From Eudoraea sp. (GTDB lineage: Bacteria > Bacteroidota > Bacteroidia > Flavobacteriales > Flavobacteriaceae), in NCBI GenBank assembly GCA_024642325.1, contig JAHEBI010000004.1, forward strand, positions 1 through 14,908: a stretch of DNA of 14,908 bases, read 5' to 3'. A program made the translations under genes and the position numbers. Shown one piece after another: positions 7,503 to 14,908 of the stretch (its first letter is position 1; every line of letters begins with the position of its first letter). The notes beneath the pieces were generated by a model that was not told where the DNA came from, made no database searches, and saw nothing but the letters and a program-made list of their open reading frames with translations.

Positions 7503-7901
7503 CTACCGAGGACTTTTTTCAGAATTGGAAGTAATATATACAGGTTCTTCAGATGCTCTTTGCATGCTGGCAATATCCTGGAGACTTATTTTTTTTGCCT
7601 CAAGTTCACTTTGTACCTGAGTAGCCTTATTTTCCTCTATTGTTATTGGTATTTCTATATTTTCGTATCCTAAATAACTAACTATTAAGGTGTAATCCCC
7701 AGGGTCAATACCAGAGATTTCAAAATTTCCATGAAAATTAGTCTGGACACTTAAGGGGGTATTTTTGATTTGTACATAAGCGAATAATAAGGGTTCATTA
7801 TTCATTTCTTTATCCAGAATAGTGCCTTCAACTGAGCCCTGTTCCTGGGAAAACAAGCTTATCGTAAACAGTAAGGAAAAGACTAATGCTAATTTTTTCA
7901 T
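7503..7901 (-). CDS. Free-standing secreted carboxypeptidase-like regulatory domain protein
   Basis: Protein of 132 residues. I chose the ATG at 7901 rather than the upstream one at 7934 because MKKLALVFSLLFTISLFSQ is then a normal signal peptide. The mature part is a single CarboxypepD_reg-like beta-sandwich (PF13715 type): G.V.GT..DKE.NNEPL.FA.V.IKNT..S..T.F.G.FEI.GI.PG.YTL.VSYLGYE. This is strikingly close to the N-terminal domain of the TonB receptor at 9333-12155 (shared NNEPL.FA, IKNT, G.Y/DYTL, S.LGYE.LEIP-like segments), but no plug or barrel follows. A polar tail of about 25 residues replaces them. It may be a truncated receptor duplicate or a dedicated periplasmic partner. It has its own promoter with Pho-box-like repeats and ends at the bidirectional terminator. 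Confidence 0.8.
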   Translation of the reverse strand: MKKLALVFSLLFTISLFSQEQGSVEGTILDKEMNNEPLLFAYVQIKNTPLSVQTNFHGNFEISGIDPGDYTLIVSYLGYENIEIPITIEENKATQVQSELEAKKISLQDIASMQRASEEPVYITSNSEKSPR

Positions 7902-7939
7902 TGAATCAATATTTCTAATGCAAAAAAAAGACATCTATG

Positions 7940-7986
7940 TAAAGCTAAGGTTACTTCTATATTAAAGTTTGGTAACAAAAAGGTTA
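7940..7986 (-). promoter_or_regulatory. Candidate Pho box and promoter of the CarbopepD-domain gene
   Basis: Seen on the plus strand, GGTTA (7949), TATTA (7960), GGTAA (7971) and GGTTA (7982) lie at exact 11-bp steps. On the coding strand they read TAACC, TAATA, TTACC, TAACC. A -7-like TAGCTTTA (7947-7940) lies directly downstream on the minus strand, about 40 bp before the start codon. The geometry matches the repeats before the porin, PiT and TonB-receptor genes. Confidence 0.5.
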
Positions 7987-7991
7987 TTAAA

Positions 7992-8033
7992 AATTGAGCT
8001 GTAAGTAAACATATATACTAAAACAGCTCAATT
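7992..8033. repeat. Perfect 11-bp inverted repeat upstream of the CarbopepD-domain gene
   Basis: AATTGAGCTGT (7992-8002) and ACAGCTCAATT (8023-8033) are perfectly complementary around a 20-nt AT-rich loop. The repeat lies between the terminator of the lipoprotein operon and the candidate Pho box of the next gene. On the minus strand a TTTAAT follows it, so it could be a second weak terminator. An operator is equally possible. Confidence 0.5.
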
Positions 8034-8061
8034 ACACCGAAAAATAACCCTCAGCATTACA

Positions 8062-8088
8062 ATAATAAAAAACCCGGCAATGCCGGGC
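8062..8088 (-). terminator. Intrinsic terminator of the TonB receptor / lipoprotein operon
   Basis: CCCGGC (8073-8078) pairs with GCCGGG (8082-8087) around a 3-nt loop. On the minus strand the stem is followed by TTTTTTATTATT. It lies 31 bp after the lipoprotein stop. A shorter TTTT on the other side gives possible weak activity on the plus strand. Confidence 0.85.
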
Positions 8089-8118
8089 TTTTAAATAAAC
8101 TATATATTATTTTCTGAA

Positions 8119-9312
8119 TTAATTGATACCCACGGTCCATCCTGTACCCCAGGCCGAAACATCTGTACCGGTACCATTGCCATCACCTGAAATAAAATCG
8201 GCCTCAGTAAAAATATACCCGGTATCATTTTTTAGTTTGGTGGTTACATTATTAAAAGTAACATCAACTACGCCAAGAGCTCCGTCTAATACACCCTGAC
8301 CGGTAGGGTTGTCACCTGTATCGCCGTCAAGATCAAAACCCTCATCAAAATCATTAAGTACTATATTGGTGAAAATCCCCTGGGTACCCGCCCTAAGGCG
8401 TATAGCTTCACTTGCATCATTAGCACCAACTACTGTTACATTAAATACATTTGGAGCTGAGAAATAGCCTCCTTCGTTGCTGAAATCTGTGTTATACCCA
8501 TCACATTCAAAAGCTTTGTCATGAGCTACCCCGTGTTGAACGTATATATCTGTTAGTGTTCCCGTATAACCCTCTGTCCAGTCCATGGAATCATCCTCGG
8601 CATTTACAATTACAATATGACTTACATTTACAGTTCCACCAAAAAATTCTATACCATCGTCAGATCCTTCAAAAACCTCGACATAATCAATAGTTGTACC
8701 ATCGCCAACGCCATATAAAGACAAGCCGTTTAGTTCGGCATTTCCATCAATTGCACCACCAGCATATTCAATTCTTACATATTGCATCGTACCGGAATTA
8801 TCCGATGGAGTATTTCCACCGTAAGATAAACCACCCACTTCAGAAGTGGCAGTGTCTTCCGAACCATCTGCGGTTGAATTGATAGGGGCTTTCCCACAAA
8901 GGACAAGTCCACCCCAATCCCCTGAAGAAGGGCTGCTGGCATTAGAAGTGAAAACTATTGGATTACTTGCCGTACCCAACGCATTAATTTGAGCTCCCTG
9001 TTGGATAGCTATATATGCATTTACCCCAACAGGTTGTGCCTTAATAGTCATACCGGCAGGGATGGTTAAAGTAGTTCCGCTTGCCATCAATACCGGTCCG
9101 GTTATGATATAGTCAATTGCGGAATCCAGGACAAGATTTTCAAGGTAAACACCACTCAAATTGACTGTGGTATCACCGGGGGTCTCGCCACCTCCGCCTG
9201 AAATATTATTTGTAATACTGTTATCATTGATAACAATATCGGGCGTATTATCCTTTTCGCAGGCGAATAATACTGCGACGGTTATACTTAAAAGTAAAAA
9301 CTTGTTTTTCAT
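8119..9312 (-). CDS. Surface lipoprotein with parallel beta-helix fold, TonB receptor partner
   Basis: Lipoprotein of 397 residues. The signal sequence ends at Cys18 in VLFAC, followed by EKDN, an acidic/lysine pattern like the export signals that take Bacteroidota lipoproteins to the cell surface. A low-complexity linker (SGGGGETPGDTT) follows. From about residue 55 to 385 come repeating short strands with G, N and D turns (LTIPAGMTIKA, IVFTSNA, MQYVRIEYAGG, LNGLSLYGVGDGTTIDYVEV, DDGIEFFGGTVNVSHIVIVNAEDD), typical of a right-handed beta-helix. Its Asp-rich loops could bind metal ions. It is not SusD-like: no TPR-type helical domain is present. It starts 20 bp after the receptor stop and shares its terminator, so the two form an operon. 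Automatic pipelines sometimes call such proteins 'multidrug transporter', which the sequence does not support. Ligand unknown. Confidence 0.8.
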   Translation of the reverse strand: MKNKFLLLSITVAVLFACEKDNTPDIVINDNSITNNISGGGGETPGDTTVNLSGVYLENLVLDSAIDYIITGPVLMASGTTLTIPAGMTIKAQPVGVNAYIAIQQGAQINALGTASNPIVFTSNASSPSSGDWGGLVLCGKAPINSTADGSEDTATSEVGGLSYGGNTPSDNSGTMQYVRIEYAGGAIDGNAELNGLSLYGVGDGTTIDYVEVFEGSDDGIEFFGGTVNVSHIVIVNAEDDSMDWTEGYTGTLTDIYVQHGVAHDKAFECDGYNTDFSNEGGYFSAPNVFNVTVVGANDASEAIRLRAGTQGIFTNIVLNDFDEGFDLDGDTGDNPTGQGVLDGALGVVDVTFNNVTTKLKNDTGYIFTEADFISGDGNGTGTDVSAWGTGWTVGIN

Positions 9313-9332
9313 TGTTTTAAGATTAAATAGAA

Positions 9333-12155
9333 TTAAAATTTATATTTGAGGGTTAGTCCAAAATTAACCCCGAGGTTATACTCTCTAATAATTATATCAC
9401 CCAGGCCCGTATTTTCCCTGATTAATGAAATTTCGGGATCCAGGAGATTCATTGCTGTAAGATTGGCTTCAAAATGTTCGCCAATTTCGTTTTTCCAGAC
9501 AAAGTTAAGGGTGGGTACTGATTTTTCCACAATATTACCCAGGCTACCGGCCCCCAATGAGTAGATTCTGTCTGAAAAATAAGAGAACACCACAGTAGCT
9601 TTGGGCTTGTAATTACCAAACTCCGGGCTAAAATTAAGGTCGGTATTGATCACGACAGGGGACGCTCCTTCCAGATTATCAGAATCTCTGTCGAAGGAGG
9701 TTCCAAAGGTATTATCGGCTCCGGCAGGAATATCTTTTAAATCCTGTTTCGTACTGGTATAAGCTGCGTTGATACCAAAAGATAATACCGGGTTTTCATC
9801 GGCATTGTAGAGCAAATTTTTACGTAATTCAAGCTCTAATCCGTATATGTCAGCCTGATCACCCGTTCTGAAATAACGTTGTGTACCAGTTGCGTCAGCA
9901 GCAACAACTCTGTTTACAGGATTTTTAATAGTTTTTGAAAAGGCGGCCAGAGAGATAATTTCACCCTGCTCTAAAAACAATTCGTATTTTAAATCCAAGT
10001 TATAAACATCAGAGTAAGTGGGCCCTTTACCATTCAATCCCCCCAAAAGATCAGGATTACCACCAATTCTCTGAGTTACAGATTCATAGACGAACGGAGC
10101 CACTTCTTTAAATTCGGGAAAGGATGCGGTTTTACTAAAGCCAAATCGCAAATTAGAATTATCATTTAAAGCATAGCGTGCATTTAAACTGGGTAAGTAG
10201 ATATTTTCATAAACGTTTCTGAAACCTGGGTCATCCGGCCTTATGTTTATCACATCATATTCTACTTTCTGGGAAAATGACTCCACTCTGAAACCGGGAA
10301 TCAAGGACCATTTATTTCCCAGGCCTATTTCGGCTGAGGCGAATAATCCGTGAATATCAAGATTTCCTGTATAGGTATTTTCCGGTAATCCCGGCCTGTT
10401 TTTATTGCCTATTTCGTTGTTAATTGGGTTCAGAACAATTAAATCATATAATCCACTTCCCTCCGGGATATTAATATTTGAAACATTAAAAATGGAGTTA
10501 AAATTATTTACATCTGTAACAGGAGTATTCTCCCGGTCCAATATTTCATATCCATATCGGATGCTGCTAAACTTACGTTCTTTGGTCCTGCCATTATACC
10601 CAACATTTAATTTTACCTTCTCAGATAGTTTGTATCCTAAATTAACGTAACTATTTAGTTCATTGTCTTTTATGCTTTGAAAGAACCTCTGATTATCAAA
10701 AGGTATGTTAGTGTAAAAAACGGGGTTCGTATTGTCATCACCATCTAAGGCTAGTTGGTAATTTTCAAGCGTAATTCGTTTTCTATCAGGTTCATCGGAG
10801 AACACGTTATTGTACCCAATGCCCCATTCCATAGAAATTTTATCATCAAACTTGTGTATGCCCGTAAGTTGATTTACAAAAATCATATCCTGATTGAACT
10901 GTGAATTCATAACATAAAACCCTTCATCAGTATTTAATATGGCATCTCTGTTTGTTCCGAGGCCTTTTATACCATAGTACCCAACGGCATCCGCCGAATT
11001 GTTAATGAATAGGGAACTGTATTTTACCTTGTGATTTGTATTTATTCTATAGCCTATGTTTGCCAGTGCGGTAGTCGTTGTATTATATGAATATTCCCTG
11101 ACATTAGGAAAATCTGTTTTAAGAACATTTGTAAAATCGCGGGCGGGGCCATTTAAGTATTCATAACCATTTTTAAAGGAAGTTGCGCCAAAAAAGCTCA
11201 AGCGGGATTCTTTTCCAAATGAAAATGAATATCCTCCTTCAATTGCTCCTGAAATGTTTATTGGGTCCCATGCCGCTTGAGGATCTACGGGATGAGCAAG
11301 TACAATAGCGAATGGGTCATTGCTATATCTGTTATAGAAACCAAAATTGCTGGGCCCTTCACTACGCACAAAATCTTCACCTGCTGCATTTGTATTTATA
11401 CCGCTACCAAGTGCAACTTCCAAGTAGCCATTACCGGTATAATCTTTGGAATTTATATTAACGTTCCCGGCGGCAAAATCTCCATAAAAGTTAGAGGCAT
11501 ATGCCTTACTTACAGATACATTTTCTATAATGCTTGATCCGAAGATATCAAGGTCAATATTCTTTTTGTTTACATCATTAGAAGGCAATGAAAGTCCATT
11601 CATAGTGGTGTTCTGGTATCTGTCTCCGAGACCTCTTACATATACATTGCTGGAACCTTGTTGTTTGGATATTCCTGAAATCTGTGATACAGCCGCGGCT
11701 GCATCATCAATTCCCTTTAGTTTAAGGGCTTCAGCACTAATGGCTTCCTGAATGACCATGGCATTTTTTTGCTCAAGTAACAAGGCTACTTCTGAATCAT
11801 TTCGTGTCGACACAGTAAGAACCACCTCGTCCAAGGATACACTGCCTGCTCCAAGGGCAGTGTTGATTTCGGTAACTTTTCCGCCCTCTACTATCACATT
11901 AGGAATCTCCAGAGTTTCATAGCCTAAGAAGCTTAAAACAAGAGTATATTCACCGGGCGCAACTCCGGTAATTTCATAAAGGCCATCAAAGTCTGAGGTA
12001 GTTCCTTTAGTTGTATTTTTTATAAGAATATTTGCAAAGGCCAGAGGCTCGTTATTTACCTCTTTATCTGTTAGTTTGCCTATTATACTCCCCGTTTCCT
12101 GGGTGTAACCCATATAGTGGGCAAAAATAAGCAGTGCAATAAAAACTTGTTTCAT
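9333..12155 (-). CDS. TonB-dependent outer-membrane receptor with CarbopepD N-terminal domain
   Basis: Outer-membrane active transporter of 940 residues. A signal peptide (MKQVFIALLIFAHYMGYTQ) precedes a CarboxypepD_reg-like domain at about 21-105, a linker with a TonB-box-like VSLDEVVLTV, and a plug domain at about 118-245 (AAAAVSQISGISKQQGSSNVY, VRGLGDRYQNTTMNGLSLPS, then VSKAYASNFYGDFAAGNVNI). A 22-stranded-type barrel runs to the C-terminal KYKF. The VRGLGDRY variant of the plug belongs to a class usually paired with beta-helix or small lipoproteins rather than SusD, which fits the downstream gene. Substrate classes for this group are not settled; siderophores, sugars or organophosphates cannot be told apart by sequence alone. 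It is the first gene of a two-gene operon. Its upstream region has 11-bp spaced repeats like those of the phosphate genes, which suggests a phosphorus-related substrate. Confidence 0.92.
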   Translation of the reverse strand: MKQVFIALLIFAHYMGYTQETGSIIGKLTDKEVNNEPLAFANILIKNTTKGTTSDFDGLYEITGVAPGEYTLVLSFLGYETLEIPNVIVEGGKVTEINTALGAGSVSLDEVVLTVSTRNDSEVALLLEQKNAMVIQEAISAEALKLKGIDDAAAAVSQISGISKQQGSSNVYVRGLGDRYQNTTMNGLSLPSNDVNKKNIDLDIFGSSIIENVSVSKAYASNFYGDFAAGNVNINSKDYTGNGYLEVALGSGINTNAAGEDFVRSEGPSNFGFYNRYSNDPFAIVLAHPVDPQAAWDPINISGAIEGGYSFSFGKESRLSFFGATSFKNGYEYLNGPARDFTNVLKTDFPNVREYSYNTTTTALANIGYRINTNHKVKYSSLFINNSADAVGYYGIKGLGTNRDAILNTDEGFYVMNSQFNQDMIFVNQLTGIHKFDDKISMEWGIGYNNVFSDEPDRKRITLENYQLALDGDDNTNPVFYTNIPFDNQRFFQSIKDNELNSYVNLGYKLSEKVKLNVGYNGRTKERKFSSIRYGYEILDRENTPVTDVNNFNSIFNVSNINIPEGSGLYDLIVLNPINNEIGNKNRPGLPENTYTGNLDIHGLFASAEIGLGNKWSLIPGFRVESFSQKVEYDVINIRPDDPGFRNVYENIYLPSLNARYALNDNSNLRFGFSKTASFPEFKEVAPFVYESVTQRIGGNPDLLGGLNGKGPTYSDVYNLDLKYELFLEQGEIISLAAFSKTIKNPVNRVVAADATGTQRYFRTGDQADIYGLELELRKNLLYNADENPVLSFGINAAYTSTKQDLKDIPAGADNTFGTSFDRDSDNLEGASPVVINTDLNFSPEFGNYKPKATVVFSYFSDRIYSLGAGSLGNIVEKSVPTLNFVWKNEIGEHFEANLTAMNLLDPEISLIRENTGLGDIIIREYNLGVNFGLTLKYKF

Positions 12156-12183
12156 CTAATTGAGTTACGTTTTCAGGTGCAAA

Positions 12184-12256
12184 GAAAGCTATGAGTTGTA
12201 AAAGTCCTGTTAGTTGCAGGTTAAACATTTATTTTTTTTAGGTTATCATAAGGTTA
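12184..12256 (-). promoter_or_regulatory. Candidate Pho box array and promoter of the TonB receptor operon
   Basis: On the plus strand TGTTA (12208), GGTTA (12219), GGTTA (12241) and GGTTA (12252) keep one 11-bp phase, with the slot at 12230 unmatched (TATTT). On the coding strand they read TAACC/TAACA. A -7-like TAGCTTTC (12191-12184) follows 16 bp downstream; a TTTCTTTG at 12187-12180 is an overlapping alternative. The start codon is at 12155. The region is shared with the divergent dgt gene, but the placement next to the -7 box favours the receptor operon. Confidence 0.5.
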
Positions 12257-12374
12257 GGAGATTAAGTAAATGTTAAGGAGCCTAATTGCTGTTCATTTTT
12301 TCATAAAAAAAGGAGTGGTGGGATAATTTATTCACCTCTAAAAAACTGTATCTTGCCTGCTTAACTTAAGACCT

Positions 12375-13718
12375 ATGAATTGGGATCAACTCCTATCTTT
12401 AAAGCGCTTTGGGGATACGCACAAGAGACTTCGAAATGAACAGAACGAGACCCGTCTTGGTTTTGAGGTTGATTATGACCGGGTGATCTTTTCGGCTGCG
12501 TTCAGAAGCCTGCAAGACAAAACACAGGTGATCCCGCTTTCGAAAACAGATTTTGTACACACCCGTTTGACACATAGTTTGGAAGTTTCTGTTGTAGGAC
12601 GAAGCCTGGGCAGGATTGCCGGTGAAAAATTATTAAAGAAGCACACTTTTTTAAGTGAAACCCATGGATACAAGTTTGGAGATTTTGGGGCTATTGTAGC
12701 CGCGGCATCCCTTGCCCATGATATTGGGAATCCTCCATTTGGGCACAGTGGTGAAAAGGCCATAGGGGAGTTCTTTGCACATGGGGAAGGTAAAAAATAC
12801 CAATCAGTTTTATCTCAAAAAGAGGTTCAGGATATTATTGATTTTGAAGGCAATGCCAACGGATTTAAATTACTTACTGAATCAAGGGAAGGGGTAATGG
12901 GCGGACTTCGATTGAGCTATGCTACCCTGGGGGCTTTTATGAAATATCCGAAGGAATCCCTTCCAAAGAAACCAACAACGCATATTTCGGATAAAAAGTT
13001 TGGGTTTTTTCAGTCAGAAAAGAAATTTTTTAAAGAAGTTGCTGAAGAATTGGGACTGATTTGTACCAGAGGAGGATCAGATTTGTCCTATTCCAGACAT
13101 CCACTGACGTATTTGGTGGAAGCAGCCGATGATATTTGTTACACTATTATTGATTTTGAAGACGGTATAAACCTGGGGTTAATCTCTGAAGAATATGCTT
13201 TGGAGTATTTGATTAAACTGGTTAAGGACACGATAAATACCGCAAAGTATAATTCATTGACCATTATGTCCGACAGGTTAAGCTATTTAAGGGCTTTAGC
13301 CATAAACACACTTATCAGTGATGCAGTATCCATTTTTCTTGAAAATGAAGAGGCGATCCTAAAAGGTGATTTTGCCGTCTCACTTCTGGATCGAAGCCAT
13401 TATAAAGCACAGATTGAGGATATTATTCAGTTAAGCGTCAATCAAATATATTGCTCTCCCGGAGTGATAGAAAAGGAAATAGCCGGATATAAGATCATCT
13501 CGGATATTCTGGAGGTATATACCAGGGCACTGGTCAGACAAAAGGAAGGAAAATCTACTAATTATGACAAGTTATTAATAGAAACCTTACCGCATGCCTA
13601 TAGAAATACAGAAGGCACCTATTATTCTATTTTACTCAATGCCTGTTGCTATGTGGCAAGTTTGTCAGACAGTGCTGCAGTGCATATCCATAATAAAATA
13701 AGCGGGAGGCAACTTTAA
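12375..13718 (+). CDS. dgt: Deoxyguanosinetriphosphate triphosphohydrolase (dGTPase)
   Basis: Cytosolic HD-superfamily enzyme (447 residues) that splits dGTP into deoxyguanosine and tripolyphosphate, helping control dNTP pools. The metal-binding residues are visible: H67 in RLTHSLEV, H115-D116 in SLAHDIGNPPFGH (with H124 after it) and D252 in EAADDICYTIIDFEDG. The conserved FEGNANGF segment (157-164) and the N-terminal RNEQNETRLGFEVDYDRVIFSAAFRSLQDKTQV block are typical of the dgt family. Length and start are normal. Its stop codon overlaps by 3 bases the stop of the convergent DUF3078 gene. It is divergent from the TonB receptor gene across 219 bp and is a housekeeping gene with no clear link to the phosphate system. 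Confidence 0.95.
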   Translation: MNWDQLLSLKRFGDTHKRLRNEQNETRLGFEVDYDRVIFSAAFRSLQDKTQVIPLSKTDFVHTRLTHSLEVSVVGRSLGRIAGEKLLKKHTFLSETHGYKFGDFGAIVAAASLAHDIGNPPFGHSGEKAIGEFFAHGEGKKYQSVLSQKEVQDIIDFEGNANGFKLLTESREGVMGGLRLSYATLGAFMKYPKESLPKKPTTHISDKKFGFFQSEKKFFKEVAEELGLICTRGGSDLSYSRHPLTYLVEAADDICYTIIDFEDGINLGLISEEYALEYLIKLVKDTINTAKYNSLTIMSDRLSYLRALAINTLISDAVSIFLENEEAILKGDFAVSLLDRSHYKAQIEDIIQLSVNQIYCSPGVIEKEIAGYKIISDILEVYTRALVRQKEGKSTNYDKLLIETLPHAYRNTEGTYYSILLNACCYVASLSDSAAVHIHNKISGRQL

Positions 13719-14812
13719 AAATTATAAGCCAGGCCAATTGCCAGGACTTGCCTGAATTGAATTTTCGGTATCCCGGGATCGATTATATTTCCATTGTCAG
13801 CTAGTACCTGATCAAAACGGATATCATCATCATAAATCACATGAGTACCCAAATTGGCTTCAAATAAGTTATTTACTTTAAAGGTAAAATTCAATTCCCA
13901 GTCAATATCAATATTTCCAAAGCGCCTTATATAATCGGTAAAAAGACTAAGTCGATGATTTATAATTATATTAGTTGTTATCTCTTTTTCCCAGGCGTTT
14001 GTTACTAAAATTCCGAATTCAATAAACTTATTTTCGCCTTTCTTCACCAGATTTCCAGCGGTATCATATTCAGCTCTGGCAACTCCAAAAGCCCCCTGGT
14101 TTGCAAGTGTTTCATCCAGAACAAAGGTAGCTTTTACGGTTGTTGGCGATAAATAGAGATTAAAATTTTTCCCCTGCGGGATAAAAGAAGGGCCACCACC
14201 AAAGAATAAATATCCGGGAGCCATAAATTTGGAGATAGGGCTATCACGGTCCGGATACCTGAACCCTGCAGCAAATTGAGTATTAAATTTAGTATTAACC
14301 GAATAATACCACTTACTTAAGGTATCCTTGCGGTATCCAAAAGTGGAAGAAAACCTGATTACATCCTCTGTTTTTCTGGGCTTCCTGCCTTCTTGTACGT
14401 TAACACCATATCTGAGTATCAACTCGTTATCCCAGGTAATATATCTAAATTTGTAGTTTCTGGCCAACCTTAAATTACCTATGGCAGTGACGGCATTATC
14501 GCCACCCGCATTCCAATTGACAAAGGCTATTTCACTAATATTTAAACCCACTTTATTTTCCCTTGTCCAAAAAGAAGGGATTTTAAAGCGCTTATAAGGC
14601 TCACTGAGCGATTTGGTATGATGAAATGAGACCACGGGGTTGGTAAGACGTACTCCCCTTGGAATAGTTTTTATTTTATACTGGGTGGCCCGGATAACTA
14701 TGGTGTCAATTTTTGTTGTATCAACTGCGACGGCCTGCGGTATGCTATCCTGAAGATAAATATAATTAGTAGATAATAATAAGAGCCAAAATAATAGTAA
14801 ACTTCTTGACAT
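13715..14812 (-). CDS. DUF3078 outer-membrane beta-barrel protein
   Basis: Protein of 365 residues with a signal peptide (MSRSLLLFWLLLLSTNYIYLQ). A DUF3078 domain from about residue 85 to the end is recognisable by NISEIAFVNWNAGGDNAVTAIGN, the LRYGVNVQEGRKPRKTEDVIRFSSTFGYR block, KWYYSVNTKFNTQF, and the C-terminal amphipathic strands ending in GLAYNF. This is the pattern of a small outer-membrane barrel. The family is confined largely to Bacteroidota and has no known function. It lies 9 bp after the dxs stop on the same strand, so it is transcribed with dxs. No terminator is seen at its end, where it overlaps the stop of dgt (4 bp shared). Confidence 0.85.
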   Translation of the reverse strand: MSRSLLLFWLLLLSTNYIYLQDSIPQAVAVDTTKIDTIVIRATQYKIKTIPRGVRLTNPVVSFHHTKSLSEPYKRFKIPSFWTRENKVGLNISEIAFVNWNAGGDNAVTAIGNLRLARNYKFRYITWDNELILRYGVNVQEGRKPRKTEDVIRFSSTFGYRKDTLSKWYYSVNTKFNTQFAAGFRYPDRDSPISKFMAPGYLFFGGGPSFIPQGKNFNLYLSPTTVKATFVLDETLANQGAFGVARAEYDTAGNLVKKGENKFIEFGILVTNAWEKEITTNIIINHRLSLFTDYIRRFGNIDIDWELNFTFKVNNLFEANLGTHVIYDDDIRFDQVLADNGNIIDPGIPKIQFRQVLAIGLAYNF

Positions 14813-14821
14813 TACTGATTC

Positions 14822-14908
14822 CTATAATAATTCTAATATTCTTTTTTTGACGGACAGCGCGTCAATGTGTGCCTTTTTATGCAACTGTTCTACAGTTCCA
14901 TGCTCCAT
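14822..14908 (-). CDS. dxs: 1-deoxy-D-xylulose-5-phosphate synthase, C-terminal end (partial)
   Basis: The last 28 codons of a minus-strand gene running in from beyond the window; the stop TAG is at 14824-14822. The tail begins MEHGTVEQLHKKAHIDALSVKKRILELL when split at its natural breaks. The EHGT..QLH...HIDA pattern is the C-terminus of DXS, the thiamine-diphosphate enzyme that makes DXP from pyruvate and glyceraldehyde-3-phosphate in the first step of MEP isoprenoid synthesis. The ATG at 14908 is an internal codon, not the start. Synteny with a DUF3078 gene and dgt agrees with flavobacterial chromosomes. Confidence 0.75.
   Translation of the reverse strand: MEHGTVEQLHKKAHIDALSVKKRILELL

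Noticed and set aside
7470..7673. Plus-strand frame rich in Phe/Tyr
   Set aside because: It overlaps the terminator and lies opposite the CarbopepD gene; its composition is that of reverse-read AT-rich coding DNA.
7901..7934. Longer start of the CarbopepD-domain gene at 7934
   Set aside because: It would put MSFFCIRNIDS ahead of a good signal peptide and would overlap the region just downstream of the -7 box; the ATG at 7901 is the natural start.
8119..9312. SusD-like partner or multidrug transporter
   Set aside because: No helical SusD pattern and no membrane segments beyond the lipoprotein signal; the repeats are those of a beta-helix.
1..14908. CRISPR array, tRNA, rRNA, insertion sequence or phage genes
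   Set aside because: No regularly spaced 25-40-bp repeats, no cloverleaf-like or rRNA-like sequence and no transposase or integrase motifs were seen on either strand.

Overview
The window reads as chromosomal DNA of a marine- or soil-type Flavobacteriia member (Bacteroidota). The evidence is the AT-rich sequence, the lack of strong Shine-Dalgarno sites, -7 boxes close to TAnnTTTG, a TonB-dependent receptor with an N-terminal carboxypeptidase-like regulatory domain, family-restricted proteins (DUF3078, DUF4377/META, YwqK-like), and a dgt/DUF3078/dxs order that I recall from flavobacteria. The genus cannot be determined from the sequence.

Layout, left to right. Positions 1-1054 hold a lipoprotein with DUF4377 and two META domains. 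A small coding remnant lies on the minus strand at 1077-1193. Positions 1252-6679 form a phosphate block: a Na+/Pi cotransporter with a PhoU-like tail (+), then, convergent with it across a hairpin, a porin O/P-family channel followed by a PiT-family transporter with its own PhoU-like tail (both -). A 383-bp gap (6680-7062) holds the porin promoter, an orphan minus-strand terminator that suggests a small RNA, a 12-bp palindrome, an inverted repeat and the promoter of a small YwqK-like secreted protein (7063-7422). Next come three minus-strand genes: a free-standing secreted CarbopepD-type domain (7503-7901), and a two-gene operon of a TonB-dependent receptor (9333-12155) and a beta-helix surface lipoprotein (8119-9312). 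The right end is housekeeping: dgt (+) convergent and stop-overlapping with a DUF3078 outer-membrane protein (-), preceded in its transcription unit by the last 28 codons of dxs (-).

How the genes may work together. The porin, the PiT carrier and the Na/Pi carrier plausibly form an outer-to-inner-membrane phosphate route. The main new observation is regulatory. The porin, PiT, the CarbopepD-domain gene and the TonB-receptor operon each have short TAAC-type direct repeats at exact 11-bp spacing just upstream of a plausible -7 box. That is the geometry of PhoB/PhoP boxes. If these are real Pho boxes, the TonB receptor, beta-helix lipoprotein and lone CarbopepD protein belong to the phosphate regulon. 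They would then be candidates for a TonB-powered outer-membrane system for phosphate or organic-phosphorus compounds that does not use a SusD partner. This is inference; the substrate cannot be read from the sequence.
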